From Sphingobium chungbukense (lineage in GTDB: Bacteria > Pseudomonadota > Alphaproteobacteria > Sphingomonadales > Sphingomonadaceae), in assembly GCF_001005725.1 (NCBI RefSeq), contig NZ_LBIC01000021.1, positions 31,838-95,837 of the forward strand: 64,000 nt of DNA, in the 5' to 3' direction. Shown here in pieces: positions 7,977-15,317 of the stretch. The position numbers and the translations under genes were made by a program. The notes below the pieces were generated by a model. The model had not been told where the DNA came from and searched no databases. It saw only the letters and a program-made list of their open reading frames with translations. Numbering within the stretch: position 1 is the stretch's first letter; the number at the start of each line of letters is the position of its first letter.

Positions 7977-8046
7977 GACCGAGCGGCAAGGCTGCAACCG
8001 AGCCACCCGGTCTAACTCCAACCCTTGATCTAGAAGGGCTAAAGCT

Positions 8047-8664
8047 ATGTCCGAAGTATCAACTTCGCGGCGCGAAGTCATGCGCGCTCTCACCGTCATA
8101 CCGTCCATCATTGCGACAACCGCCGCCGCCAGCGCCGCGACGGGCCTGTCCTGCATCCCGGCCGCGTCAAAAGACCCGGCATGGCTCGCGCTGCTCGATG
8201 ACGAGCGCCGCGCCGCCGCCGTTGCAAGCCAAGCAGCGGGAGCCGCTGACGAAGCTTTCGGCCACTTCGCCAAAGCCCGCGCCTCGTTCATGGAAGGCTG
8301 GCAGGCCGAATGGGACGACAAGTTCGGCAGGCCTCACAAGTTCATCGACGCGCGCCCCACCCATGAAGAGGGCGACGAGCGAGTGAATGCGGGCATAGCA
8401 GACTACAACGCGTTCCCTACGATGATGAAGGAAAAGCGCAACCAGACCACCGCCGCGCTGAATACCCAATATGGCGTGCAGGAAACCGAAGAAGTCTGGA
8501 GCGCGGCCCACGACACCCGTATGGGCGCGATCAAGGCAATCATCGCCTACCCGTCCCGCGATCCTGATATTATCGCCCACAAGCTGGGCCTGCTGATCGA
8601 GCATTTTGGGGATGAGGAAGGCGATCTCAAGCCGCTCCTGACCTCCATCACTGGGGAGGCTTGA
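8047..8664 (+). CDS. Phage-region hypothetical protein with Tat-like N-terminus
   Basis: This 205-residue protein begins with STSRREVMRAL followed by a hydrophobic Ala/Thr stretch to about residue 30, resembling a twin-arginine signal peptide. The rest is helical and charged with no recognised catalytic motif (for example GWQAEWDDKFGRPHKFIDA). It is the first gene of the plus-strand block downstream of the operator-like region and is followed four bases later by the 8668 gene. If the signal is real, the product is exported; it could instead be a cytoplasmic protein whose N-terminal helix imitates one. I do not recognise the family. Confidence 0.65.
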   Translation: MSEVSTSRREVMRALTVIPSIIATTAAASAATGLSCIPAASKDPAWLALLDDERRAAAVASQAAGAADEAFGHFAKARASFMEGWQAEWDDKFGRPHKFIDARPTHEEGDERVNAGIADYNAFPTMMKEKRNQTTAALNTQYGVQETEEVWSAAHDTRMGAIKAIIAYPSRDPDIIAHKLGLLIEHFGDEEGDLKPLLTSITGEA

Positions 8665-8667
8665 GCC

Positions 8668-8943
8668 ATGCACATCGCCAACAGCATTCAGGGGGCTTCG
8701 GCCCCCACAGATGGCGCGCGCCTGTTCGACCCGGCCGAATGGCTGGCCCGCTATGTCGAATTGGGCGGCGGCTATACCGTCAACCCGACGAGCGTCTGCC
8801 TACACTGGTCCCTTCGGATCACCGAACATGAGCGGGACGCGCTGGCCCAACATGAGCGACCATTGCGGCGCGACCTTGCGAAGCGAGAGGCTGTCAAAGC
8901 CCTCCTGCTTGCCTCCAGCCCCAAGGAGGCGCTGTCATGCTGA
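8668..8943 (+). CDS. Small hypothetical protein of the phage control region
   Basis: This 91-residue protein is encoded three bases after the preceding TGA and overlaps the next gene by 7 bases, so the three genes are co-transcribed. It contains a compact segment FDPAEWLARYVELGGGY and a helical, charged C-terminal half with several Arg and Glu residues. No known motif is visible. Similar short proteins accompany primase and regulator genes in sphingomonad prophages, but I cannot assign a role. Confidence 0.6.
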   Translation: MHIANSIQGASAPTDGARLFDPAEWLARYVELGGGYTVNPTSVCLHWSLRITEHERDALAQHERPLRRDLAKREAVKALLLASSPKEALSC

Positions 8944-9536
8944 TCTACCGGCAGAACTACTCGGCACTCGCACATGCCCGCGCGCCGATCGAACCCGACC
9001 CCGATTTGGAATGGATCGATAGTCGGATCCACGGCATGCCGCCAGCGACGGAAGCAGACGAAGTTCGTTCGCCTGGCGTGGCAAGGTCGAAGGGACGCCT
9101 CCCGGCAGAAAGGCCGGCGCTCAGACCGAAGAACTATGCACCGCCGATCTTGATGGAGATAGAGCGCATCCTGAAGCGCACCGGCATGTCTGCGACATCC
9201 TTCGGCAAAGCCGCCGTGGGAGATGGGCGGCTGGTTGGTGACCTTCGGAAGGGGCGCGATCCCTCTTCACGAGTGACAGCCCGAATTAGGGCTTTCATCC
9301 AGTCGGTAGAAAATGACCCCGTTGGCTCTGCCCCGATGAAGTCCGCAGCAGCCGACGATTTATTGCCCCACATCCATCGGGCTATGGGCGCGCATGGCCT
9401 CTCAGAGCGCCAGTTCGGTAAGAGTATGAGCAACGATCCTAACCTCATGTCGCGGATCAGGTCTGGCGAAAATATCCGCCCTGCTACGCGGCAGAAGATC
9501 GTCGCCTTTCTGGCTAAGCTGGAAGGGAGGGACTAA
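8937..9536 (+). CDS. Protein with two tandem HTH-like repeats
   Basis: This 199-residue protein has a disordered, Pro-rich N-terminal 65 residues. Residues about 70-125 and 141-197 are homologous to each other: both read I-x-x-I-x-R, then G-[ML]-S-x-x-x-FGK, then D-x-x-L-x-x-x-[LI]R-x-G, then R-x-x-I-x-AF. Each unit looks like a small helix-turn-helix domain of the type found singly in many alphaproteobacterial proteins. A duplicated DNA-binding unit suggests recognition of a repeated site. It overlaps the 8668 gene and ends two bases before the 9539 gene. The target is unknown. Confidence 0.7.
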   Translation: MLIYRQNYSALAHARAPIEPDPDLEWIDSRIHGMPPATEADEVRSPGVARSKGRLPAERPALRPKNYAPPILMEIERILKRTGMSATSFGKAAVGDGRLVGDLRKGRDPSSRVTARIRAFIQSVENDPVGSAPMKSAAADDLLPHIHRAMGAHGLSERQFGKSMSNDPNLMSRIRSGENIRPATRQKIVAFLAKLEGRD

Positions 9537-9538
9537 CC

Positions 9539-10096
9539 ATGGCGAGCAAAGCACCGCGCAGCGCACCCTGCCAGCCCCGAAGGAGGCGCATCAGGAGCAA
9601 GCGCAGGGACACACGCCTACCGCAGCCCCTCCCGTCGCTAGCGGCCCTGCTGACCGTCATCCCCAGCCTTTCCCGCGCCGAACTCGGCAGGCTGGTTCAC
9701 CGGATGATCGGCCACATGGACGATATGGACGGCGACACCGACTTGGAGCCCAACGGTGACGAGTTGGACGGCTCCTTGGGTGAGGACGATTTTTGTGACC
9801 ATAACACCTACATGCCTGGCCCCGGTTGCCCGGTGAGCGATCCCGACTATGGTGGCGAGGAGCTTGGGGAGATCGATGACGGCGACATCGGCTTGTTCGC
9901 TGATCCTGAAGCCTACCGCGAACAGACCAACCGCCTCCGCCGTGATCGGTGCTATCCTGTCAGAGAGCATTGGCGGGAGCGTGGCGAGATAAGGAGCCGC
10001 GTCCGATACCACCGGCTTTTCCGACAGCCGCAAGTGCCCACAAAGCGGCAACTATTGAAACGGAAGCGAGGCGTCCCCCGCCGACCCCGCCCATAG
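9539..10096 (+). CDS. Acidic-core, basic-ended hypothetical phage protein
   Basis: This 185-residue protein is the last gene of the plus-strand block. The N-terminal 30 residues and C-terminal 50 residues are very rich in Arg and Lys. The middle has LPSLAALLTVIPSLSRAELG and then a strongly acidic stretch (about 57-130) with GDTDLEPNGDELDGSLGEDD, CDHN and CPVSDPD. Related acidic segments are common in sphingomonad phage-region hypotheticals. Charge segregation suggests nucleic-acid or protein binding, but this is inference. A terminator follows at 10121. Confidence 0.6.
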   Translation: MASKAPRSAPCQPRRRRIRSKRRDTRLPQPLPSLAALLTVIPSLSRAELGRLVHRMIGHMDDMDGDTDLEPNGDELDGSLGEDDFCDHNTYMPGPGCPVSDPDYGGEELGEIDDGDIGLFADPEAYREQTNRLRRDRCYPVREHWRERGEIRSRVRYHRLFRQPQVPTKRQLLKRKRGVPRRPRP

Positions 10097-10120
10097 GTAT
10101 GCCCAAACTTGGACACACCT

Positions 10121-10151
10121 TGCCCCGGTTCGAAAGGATCGGGGCATTTTT
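10121..10151 (+). terminator. Rho-independent terminator after the plus-strand block
   Basis: A 7-base stem TGCCCCG / CGGGGCA (10121-10127 with 10140-10146) is followed directly by five T residues. It lies 25 bases after the stop of the 9539 gene and fits termination of the 8047-10096 transcript. Confidence 0.75.
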
Positions 10152-10385
10152 GCGCCGGGCTTATGTCGGATTAACCCCAGCGGCGGCCACTAAATCGCCT
10201 GCACTTTACAGGCGCGTCGGCCATTCCTGCTAATTGATACCGGCTGATAGTTTATCAAACCGCCCCGCGCATAAGCGCATGGCATTATTGCCGAGCAGCG
10301 GCACCGCCGGCCCATTCTCTTCTCTTATATTCTAATAACGCGCGCGCCTGCGCGTTACTGTCCCGATACTGCCGCCGTTCGGCAC
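10152..10385. other. Non-coding gap with two inverted repeats
   Basis: No gene is seen between the terminator and the convergent HTH gene. The gap holds TTGATA-N13-TATCAA (10234-10258) and a perfect GC-rich 8-base inverted repeat TAACGCGC-N6-GCGCGTTA (10336-10357) preceded by an AT-rich tract. The second repeat, read on the minus strand, could terminate the HTH gene that ends at 10386. Confidence 0.4.
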
Positions 10386-10688
10386 CTATCCCTGCTCCCG
10401 CAATTCGATCGAGCAGCAGCCAATATTTTCCAGTTCGCCGCACTGGCACCGACCCCCAAGGGATCGAGCAGTATCAGCCATCCATTCAGGATCACGGGCA
10501 ATCGCCGCAACGATCAAACGGATTGCTGGCGTGGGTTTCGTTTCCCCCTGCTCCAAGGCGCGAATGGTGGGATAGCCCAAGCCATAGCGCGCAGCGAACT
10601 CCCGTTGGGTCAATTTAAGATCGCGGAAGCGGAGCCGGAACAGGTGCCGAGCAAATCCCGTCTTCCCCATATCAGGATCGAAGGTCAT
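10386..10688 (-). CDS. HTH (XRE-type) regulator with Cys-rich tail
   Basis: This protein has 100 residues from the ATG at 10688, which has GGGAG eight bases upstream; the frame extends further upstream only through repeat-rich non-coding DNA. Residues about 20-65 hold the helix-turn-helix (LKLTQREFAARYGLGYPTIR, then ALEQGETKP), similar to the YdaS/NadS-like group. The last 30 residues contain CQCGELENIGCC, a Cys cluster unusual for this type and possibly metal-binding or redox-sensitive. It lies downstream of the iteron-like array and of the replication genes, and may autoregulate through those repeats. Confidence 0.75.
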   Translation of the reverse strand: MTFDPDMGKTGFARHLFRLRFRDLKLTQREFAARYGLGYPTIRALEQGETKPTPAIRLIVAAIARDPEWMADTARSLGGRCQCGELENIGCCSIELREQG

Positions 10689-10734
10689 GCGATCAGCTCC
10701 CGATTGGCGTTCGGCCTGGCTGTCCTGTTCACCC

Positions 10735-10880
10735 TTGCAGCACCTCGAATTTGCAGTACCTCGATTTTTCCGCCGTGCCGTGCAGCGCCGCACCACCCCA
10801 TAATATGGGGGGTGGTGCTGCACCTCGCAGGCCGCAGCACTGCCGCACCTTGCAGCACCATACATTTTGAAGTGCTGCAC
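10735..10880. repeat. Iteron-like TGCAGCACC array with central palindrome
   Basis: Between the RepA-like gene and the HTH gene, the motif TGCAGCACC(T) or a close variant recurs at 10736, 10752, 10781, 10813 (inverted), 10834, 10851 and 10871 (inverted). At its centre, 10791-10817 forms an inverted repeat around CCATAATATGG with CACCACC / GGTGGTG arms. The array occupies the leader of the HTH gene. It may be an operator cluster or a replication origin bound by the phage initiator; neither is shown by sequence alone. Confidence 0.55.
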
Positions 10881-10881
10881 A

Positions 10882-12105
10882 TCATGCCTCAACCACCCTG
10901 CCGACGACCACGAAGGGGCGTTCTTCCCTGTTGCGATCCTTGCGGCGCTCGACCTTCAGCACGCCGTTGGCGATCCACTGACGCAGGATTGACTTGATCC
11001 GTCCCTTATCCGCCTTGGCGTCGGCATCCAGACCGAGCGCCTCCGCAACAGCGCGCCCGGCCCATTGGTTCGACTGAGCATTCTCCCGCCATTCTCCATC
11101 AGCGATAATGCGCTGCACCTGGGCGATATGCTCCACCGTCACATCATCGAACGGATCCGGCAGCTTCCATGGCACCGCCACGGCTATGCTATCGCTTGGG
11201 TGAGCATCCACGCCGTTGCCGAGGTCAACACCGATCAATTCAAACCAGTCCGCCTTTTCAGCCGGTGCGCGGTTGTGCTTATCGTCTGCCACACTGACAT
11301 AGCGCCCGCGCTTTTCAGGCGTGATGCCAAGCTCCTGCGCCTGCTCGTCGGTCATTCGGTTGAGAACCAGCGTGGAGCGCGCCGCGTTGATGAGCGCCAC
11401 CGCGCCGCGCGCCGACATGGCGGTAACATCGCCCGCACCGGCCTTGCTGGTGTGGTGGACAAGGACGATGACGCAATTCGCCGCCTTGGCGACCCGGCCC
11501 CAAGCCTTGGCAATCTTGTCGATCTTGCTGTTGGCGTTTTCCTCAACCTCATGAGACGAGACAAAGGGGTCAACGATCAGCACATCAATCCGCCGACGCT
11601 CAATCTCGGCAGTGAGGGCCTCATAGATCGGCTCCAGCAGCCGGAACTGCCCATCTGTCTCAACGGCAGTGCAAAGGCCTGCACCCTCCATGCCGCTGTC
11701 CACAAAAAGCCGTCCGCCAACATCATCAGGCCCAAGCTCATGATGGATCGCCGCCGCCTGGATCGAGCGGGAAAGCTCGTCCATGTCGTCTTCAAGGTTC
11801 CAGAGCCAGACCCGCTTTGGTCCCTCCCATACTTTCTTGCCCAGGAAGTCTTGTCCCGATGCAAGCGCCAGTGCGGTCCCAGCGAGCATTGTGGATTTAC
11901 CCGCACCGCCCGGCGCCACGACACAGGCAACCGTGCCGCGCAGGAACCATCGGCCATATACCCACGGCCTGGGTGGAATGGTCGCTGGATCGCGCCAAAT
12001 GTAAGGCGTGGCCTGCACCAGCCGCACAGGCTTTGCGGAGTGTATGGCCGCGACAATGGCGCTATCGCCAATCTCGTCAGCAAAGTCGCGCGGTGCTACC
12101 GTCAT
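10882..12105 (-). CDS. RepA-like AAA/RecA-fold ATPase (phage replicative helicase candidate)
   Basis: This 407-residue protein has the Walker A motif APGGAGKST (about residues 64-72), a Walker B-like strand DVLIVDPFVSS and a sensor segment VIVLVHHTSKAG, matching the RecA/DnaB-like RepA group that unwinds DNA at phage and plasmid origins. The C-terminal about 90 residues look like a winged helix (AVAEALGLDADAKADKGRIK). GGAGG precedes the ATG by six bases, and the ATG overlaps the stop of the 56-residue gene (ATGA). It is the last gene of the nine-gene chain and acts with the Toprim protein upstream. The iteron-like array begins just after its stop. Confidence 0.85.
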   Translation of the reverse strand: MTVAPRDFADEIGDSAIVAAIHSAKPVRLVQATPYIWRDPATIPPRPWVYGRWFLRGTVACVVAPGGAGKSTMLAGTALALASGQDFLGKKVWEGPKRVWLWNLEDDMDELSRSIQAAAIHHELGPDDVGGRLFVDSGMEGAGLCTAVETDGQFRLLEPIYEALTAEIERRRIDVLIVDPFVSSHEVEENANSKIDKIAKAWGRVAKAANCVIVLVHHTSKAGAGDVTAMSARGAVALINAARSTLVLNRMTDEQAQELGITPEKRGRYVSVADDKHNRAPAEKADWFELIGVDLGNGVDAHPSDSIAVAVPWKLPDPFDDVTVEHIAQVQRIIADGEWRENAQSNQWAGRAVAEALGLDADAKADKGRIKSILRQWIANGVLKVERRKDRNREERPFVVVGRVVEA

Positions 12106-12272
12106 GCCGCGCCTCCAGTGGGATCGAAGGCCGGCCCCATGATCTCGTCAAGGGAAGGGCGTTTGCGCGGAGTCGGCCCGGCATAAAGTTGCCGCAGGAT
12201 TGCCGCCTCTCGCTTTGCGCGCCGACATTGCGCTGCCCGCCAGCACTCCCGCCCAAATATCTTTGCGCTCAT
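12102..12272 (-). CDS. 56-residue coupled protein between primase and RepA genes
   Basis: A short frame begins MSAKIFGRECWRAAQCRRAK and ends DPTGGAA. Its ATG overlaps the primase stop and its TGA overlaps the RepA ATG, each by four bases, so the gene is translationally coupled on both sides. The product is basic in its first half, with the later segment RKRPSLDEIMGPAFDP. The double overlap and phase are the main reasons to accept it. No family is recognised; it may be an accessory protein for the ATPase. Confidence 0.65.
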   Translation of the reverse strand: MSAKIFGRECWRAAQCRRAKREAAILRQLYAGPTPRKRPSLDEIMGPAFDPTGGAA

Positions 12273-13171
12273 GCCGCGTCATCCTCTCGCGGCGGGATCG
12301 CAAGGCGACCGCCGACAGCAAGAGCGGCAGCGCGCGCGGCTTCCAGCCCTACATTTTTCTTGATGGTCGGATGGTTGACCAGATGCGCGTCATCGTCGGC
12401 GAGGACCACCAGATCAGCGGCAGGGTAGGCCGAGGCTACCACCTGCGCCACAGGTGAGAGATTGGCGGCTGAGAAAGCCACGGCAGCGGCATAGCCCGTT
12501 GCCCGCCGCGCTGCCGCACAGGTGGCGAAGCCTTCCCCCACCAGCAGCACAGCGCCCGGATCGCCTATCACGCAGAATAGGCCTGCCTGCCGTCCGCCAG
12601 TTGCGAACCGCTTAGAACCATCGGGCGCAATCGCCTGAAGGTTCCAAAGGATTCCTCCGGCATCAAACATCGGGACCAGCAGCCGATTGCCGTCCTGCCG
12701 CAAACCCTCACCCGACACGCGCTTGCGCTGAAGATAAGGGTGCTGTGGATCAGCAGGCCGGGAGCGATTCCACCGGACTTGGCATCGCGCTGCTGCCTCT
12801 CGCTGTTCGTTCAGCCGGATAGCATCGCGCCGGTCCCTCTCTTCCCTATAGCGCGCCGCTCGTTCACGCCGCTCCGCGACCGTCAGGCGCTCGACAGAGC
12901 CGGAGCGCCAAGTCTCACTAATCTGAAGGCGATAGTTGCCGAAGGCGCCGGCTGGGCACTCGTCCTGATGCAAGACTGCCCAGCCGTTACGCTTACTTGA
13001 GCCGTCACCCTCGCAAGCGAAGCGGATTAGGTCAGGTCCGAGGCGATCGGCTATTGGTTCCTTGGGATGGATGCCAGCAGCTTCCATGGCCGAAATGAAG
13101 GCCGCGACCGTATCATGTTCCATTGGAGCGTCACGATAAGGGCGGCGAGTTCTGGAGGAAAACTCCCTCAT
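12269..13171 (-). CDS. Toprim-domain primase-like protein
   Basis: This protein has 300 residues from the ATG at 13171, which overlaps the upstream stop (ATGA). The N-terminal part is preceded by a charged helix (TVAERRERAARYREERDRRD). The middle has QHPYLQRKRVSGEGLRQDG and LLVPMFDAGGILWNLQAIAP, the region that precedes the Toprim domain in phage primase/helicase proteins. The Toprim core is visible as VLLVGEGFATCAAA (catalytic Glu) and DLVVLADDDAH (metal-binding Asp residues). It probably primes DNA replication of the element together with the RepA-like ATPase two genes downstream. No zinc finger is obvious. Confidence 0.85.
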   Translation of the reverse strand: MREFSSRTRRPYRDAPMEHDTVAAFISAMEAAGIHPKEPIADRLGPDLIRFACEGDGSSKRNGWAVLHQDECPAGAFGNYRLQISETWRSGSVERLTVAERRERAARYREERDRRDAIRLNEQREAAARCQVRWNRSRPADPQHPYLQRKRVSGEGLRQDGNRLLVPMFDAGGILWNLQAIAPDGSKRFATGGRQAGLFCVIGDPGAVLLVGEGFATCAAARRATGYAAAVAFSAANLSPVAQVVASAYPAADLVVLADDDAHLVNHPTIKKNVGLEAARAAALAVGGRLAIPPREDDAA

Positions 13172-13557
13172 ATCTCGACGCCTTTCTGCTCCGGGGCCAG
13201 ATCGCGGATCACCCACACCACCGCGCGCTTGCGGCTGGAGGAATTCACCCGGCGCTTTCCGCTATCGGCAATCAGGCCCTTGGCTTTGAGTTCGGAAAAA
13301 CGAGGCTGAAGGCTGACACGGCCCAAGCCGGCAAGCTCGGCGCATTCCTCGGGCGTGAGGCCATAGGGGCCACGCTCCCGCAACTTGCGGAGAACAAGGC
13401 TTTGCAGCGGGCCCAACTTCGCGTTGATGGCCTCTGCCGCCTCCCGTCCAGTTTCCGCAGATCCCTTGAAGCCAGCAGTGTTCGGATAGATTGCGCCCGG
13501 CGAGGAATAGCCCCCGGCAGCGCTCGCCCGCAGTTCGCGGTCGTACAGATCATTCAT
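13168..13557 (-). CDS. Winged helix-turn-helix protein of the replication module
   Basis: This protein has 129 residues from the ATG at 13557, which has GGGAG six bases upstream; another in-frame ATG at 13563 has no room for a ribosome site. Residues about 45-115 form a winged helix: LGPLQSLVLRKLRERG, LTPEECAELAGL, LQPRFSELKAKGLI and then a basic wing (GKRRVNSSSRKRAVVWVI). The domain resembles those that control phage replication genes or bind origins. It overlaps the 66-residue gene by 8 bases and the primase gene by 4. Confidence 0.75.
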   Translation of the reverse strand: MNDLYDRELRASAAGGYSSPGAIYPNTAGFKGSAETGREAAEAINAKLGPLQSLVLRKLRERGPYGLTPEECAELAGLGRVSLQPRFSELKAKGLIADSGKRRVNSSSRKRAVVWVIRDLAPEQKGVEI

Positions 13558-13750
13558 GTTCATCTCCCGCGACAGGAGGAAGCCCAGACCGGTCAAGCAG
13601 CTTTGCAAGCCATTCAGCTTGGGCCGGGGTCATGGGCGTGGGATCGACGGCGAGTTGACCGAGGAAGGAGCCGGCCTTCCGCGTCAGTCGCTCGCCACCA
13701 TTGAGCAGCGCCAGAGCAGCGGTGCGATGGTCGGTGAAAGGGGCCATCAT
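13550..13750 (-). CDS. Small conserved phage hypothetical (LTRKAGSFLGQ type)
   Basis: This 66-residue protein has a strong AGGAGG box before ATGATG and starts by overlapping the upstream stop by four bases. It contains LTRKAGSFLGQLAVD followed by PMTPAQAEWLAKLLDRSGLP, a pattern I recognise from short proteins encoded beside phage replication genes, where its function is unknown. It is likely helical and soluble. Confidence 0.65.
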   Translation of the reverse strand: MMAPFTDHRTAALALLNGGERLTRKAGSFLGQLAVDPTPMTPAQAEWLAKLLDRSGLPPVAGDEHE

Positions 13751-13938
13751 GCCGCGCCTCCTTCCGCCGTCTGGTCTATGATGGGCCAGCCATGCGCCGC
13801 GTGGCGAGCGTCAGCGCACCGCTTGGCGTCAGCATGGGCGCGAAACTCCAAACTCGGCATTGCGATCGTGCGCGGCTCAAAGCTGACGATGAAGCGGCCA
13901 CCGATAGCGGCCCTGCTGATGATGATCCGGTCAGGCAT
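13747..13938 (-). CDS. Small hypothetical protein of the overlapping chain
   Basis: This 63-residue protein begins MPDRIIISRAAIGGRF and looks like a small alpha/beta domain, with strands RIIISR and RFIVSFEP followed by a helix containing His and Ala. The ATG lies inside the end of the preceding gene (8-base overlap) and its TGA overlaps the next ATG. No function can be assigned. Confidence 0.6.
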   Translation of the reverse strand: MPDRIIISRAAIGGRFIVSFEPRTIAMPSLEFRAHADAKRCADARHAAHGWPIIDQTAEGGAA

Positions 13939-14161
13939 TGCCAGCGCCTCCCGTCACATGGCTGCACTGCTGGACGAGATATTCTGCCAAATAGCCGGCC
14001 ATCTCATCAGCGCGCGCACCGAGCATTGTCAGGGCAATAGCCAACGCGGCGTCCAAGAGCAGGATTGCGGCCTCAGCGCTCCGGCCGCAGGCGGAGACCA
14101 TCGCGGCATCAGCTAGCGAGGTGATATGCTGGGCGTTCTTTCCATTATGGGGATTAGGCAT
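13931..14161 (-). CDS. Small helical hypothetical protein of the overlapping chain
   Basis: This 76-residue protein has GGGAGG six bases before its ATG. It is largely helical, with an Ala/Leu-rich segment (AEAAILLLDAALAIALTMLG) that could be a buried helix or a short membrane segment, and a Gln/Cys/His stretch near the end. It overlaps the genes on both sides by 8 bases. No family is recognised. Confidence 0.6.
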   Translation of the reverse strand: MPNPHNGKNAQHITSLADAAMVSACGRSAEAAILLLDAALAIALTMLGARADEMAGYLAEYLVQQCSHVTGGAGNA

Positions 14162-14366
14162 GACGACCCTCCCCGAAATGGAGCGACAGGATCAGGCCGC
14201 CAACGCTTGGCGAAACGTGATGGCGCCGCATCAGCAGTTGCGCCCGCCAGTCTGAACCCTTATCCTTGTTGCTGCCGTTGAAAGTGATTTGGAAGGGGCT
14301 GCTCTTGCCGGGGCGGCCTCTTCGTTTTCCAGCGCTATCGGCGCGCCGTGCCGTGGCGAGCGGCAT
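14154..14366 (-). CDS. Small basic hypothetical protein of the overlapping chain
   Basis: This 70-residue protein starts in a TAATG overlap with the excisionase-like gene. The N-terminus is strongly basic (ARRADSAGKRRGRPGK), followed by FQITFNGSNKDKGSDWRAQL and a C-terminal segment HHVSPSVGGLILSLHFGE. The basic start suggests nucleic-acid contact, but there is no recognised domain. It overlaps the next gene by 8 bases. Confidence 0.55.
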   Translation of the reverse strand: MPLATARRADSAGKRRGRPGKSSPFQITFNGSNKDKGSDWRAQLLMRRHHVSPSVGGLILSLHFGEGRHA

Positions 14367-14575
14367 TATGCAGCGTCTTTACTCTGCGCTTCAAGGCGGC
14401 GGGCTACGAGCGCCTTGATGCTGGACGTAGTGATCCGGGTAGCGCGACCGATCTTGAAGGTTTCGAGTTCGCCCGCCGCAATCAGTTCATAACCCTTGGT
14501 GACGCCGACGCCGATTGCCGCAAACGCCATCTTAGGCGGCAGCGCGATCGGTTCGATGGTTGAAGTCGTTCCCAT
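14366..14575 (-). CDS. Excisionase/AlpA-like DNA-binding protein
   Basis: This protein has 69 residues from the ATG at 14575; GGAGG lies eight bases upstream, overlapping an earlier in-frame ATG at 14590 that lacks its own site. It has a MerR-type winged helix: a helix-turn-helix (AFAAIGVGVTKGYELIAAGE) followed by a strand pair LETFKIGRATRITTSSI, as in Xis and AlpA proteins. It heads the minus-strand replication chain and lies one gene from the integrase, which fits a recombination directionality factor. It may also act as a transcription regulator of the chain. Confidence 0.8.
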   Translation of the reverse strand: MGTTSTIEPIALPPKMAFAAIGVGVTKGYELIAAGELETFKIGRATRITTSSIKALVARRLEAQSKDAA

Positions 14576-14606
14576 AATAGCGGCCTCCATTTTGGGACCG
14601 CGCTGT

Positions 14607-14624
14607 GCGGTCCTTCGTGACCGC
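14607..14624. promoter_or_regulatory. Inverted repeat upstream of the excisionase-like gene
   Basis: GCGGTC-N6-GACCGC is a perfect 6-base inverted repeat about 30 bases upstream of the start at 14575. Its position fits an operator for the replication chain or the end of the transcript from 14703. No T-run is present. Confidence 0.3.
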
Positions 14625-14702
14625 TCGCCAAATTACGCACGCCTTCGGGCACGTCATCAAGATTGCGCGCCGGATAACTGCGAGCATTTCCCGACGTTCA
14701 AG

Positions 14703-15317
14703 TCATACCGCACCTTTCAGCGACCTGCGCACTGACGCTAGGAGCACCGCCCCGCGCCGAATTACATCTACCGGCGTGGCACTTCCGTAAGTCAGAATGA
14801 ACGACCGATGATTCGCCCACTCGCCGCCCGCTTTTCCAATCCTTCGACGATGGTCCTCAACGGTCGAATAAGGAACGCCCGCTGCCTTCAGCTCCAAGCG
14901 ATACACAAGATCGTTTTCCACTTCTGCCCTGAGCGCGTCTGCTCCCTCCACGATCACACGCATGGCCACCAGTTCTCGCCACGACGGGCCTCGCCGTCCC
15001 ACTTTAGGCGCCACAGAAAATGCGGGGTCGATATTGCCCTTCTCTAAATCCGCGAGAGCCAAGCTCAGTCCGTCAAGCGCTGTAGTAGCAAGACAATCAT
15101 CTAGAAACCGCAAAGCCCGCATCCAACTGTCCCGCTTCGGTTCGGCAACCGTAGTCAACGGTGCCGCGCTCTCACCAAGATATTGAAGCAGATAGAAGAT
15201 AGCCCGCTGCGCCTCTGCCTCGCCAGATGCCCCGCGCCCTTTCGCTTCGGCAGCATATTTCAAACAAAGATCGATGTGGGATCGCGGCCCGACCAGCCCG
15301 TGCTTTCGGCTGCGCAC
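14703..15317 (-). CDS. Integrase-associated hypothetical protein
   Basis: This protein has 204 residues if translation starts at the GTG at 15317, which overlaps the integrase stop (TAGTG) and has AAGGGCGG upstream. A longer frame from a GTG at 15371 would lie inside the integrase gene. It is mostly helical, with segments FYLLQYLGESAAPLTTV, LRFLDDCLATTALDGLSLAL and a basic C-terminus. It shows no known motif. Coupling to the integrase suggests a role in, or co-expression with, integration; I do not recognise the family. Confidence 0.65.
   Translation of the reverse strand: MRSRKHGLVGPRSHIDLCLKYAAEAKGRGASGEAEAQRAIFYLLQYLGESAAPLTTVAEPKRDSWMRALRFLDDCLATTALDGLSLALADLEKGNIDPAFSVAPKVGRRGPSWRELVAMRVIVEGADALRAEVENDLVYRLELKAAGVPYSTVEDHRRRIGKAGGEWANHRSFILTYGSATPVDVIRRGAVLLASVRRSLKGAV

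Noticed and set aside
10689..10892. Upstream extension of the HTH regulator to a TTG at 10892
   Set aside because: The extension is translated from the repeat array, looks random and Cys/His-rich, and the ATG at 10688 has its own ribosome site.
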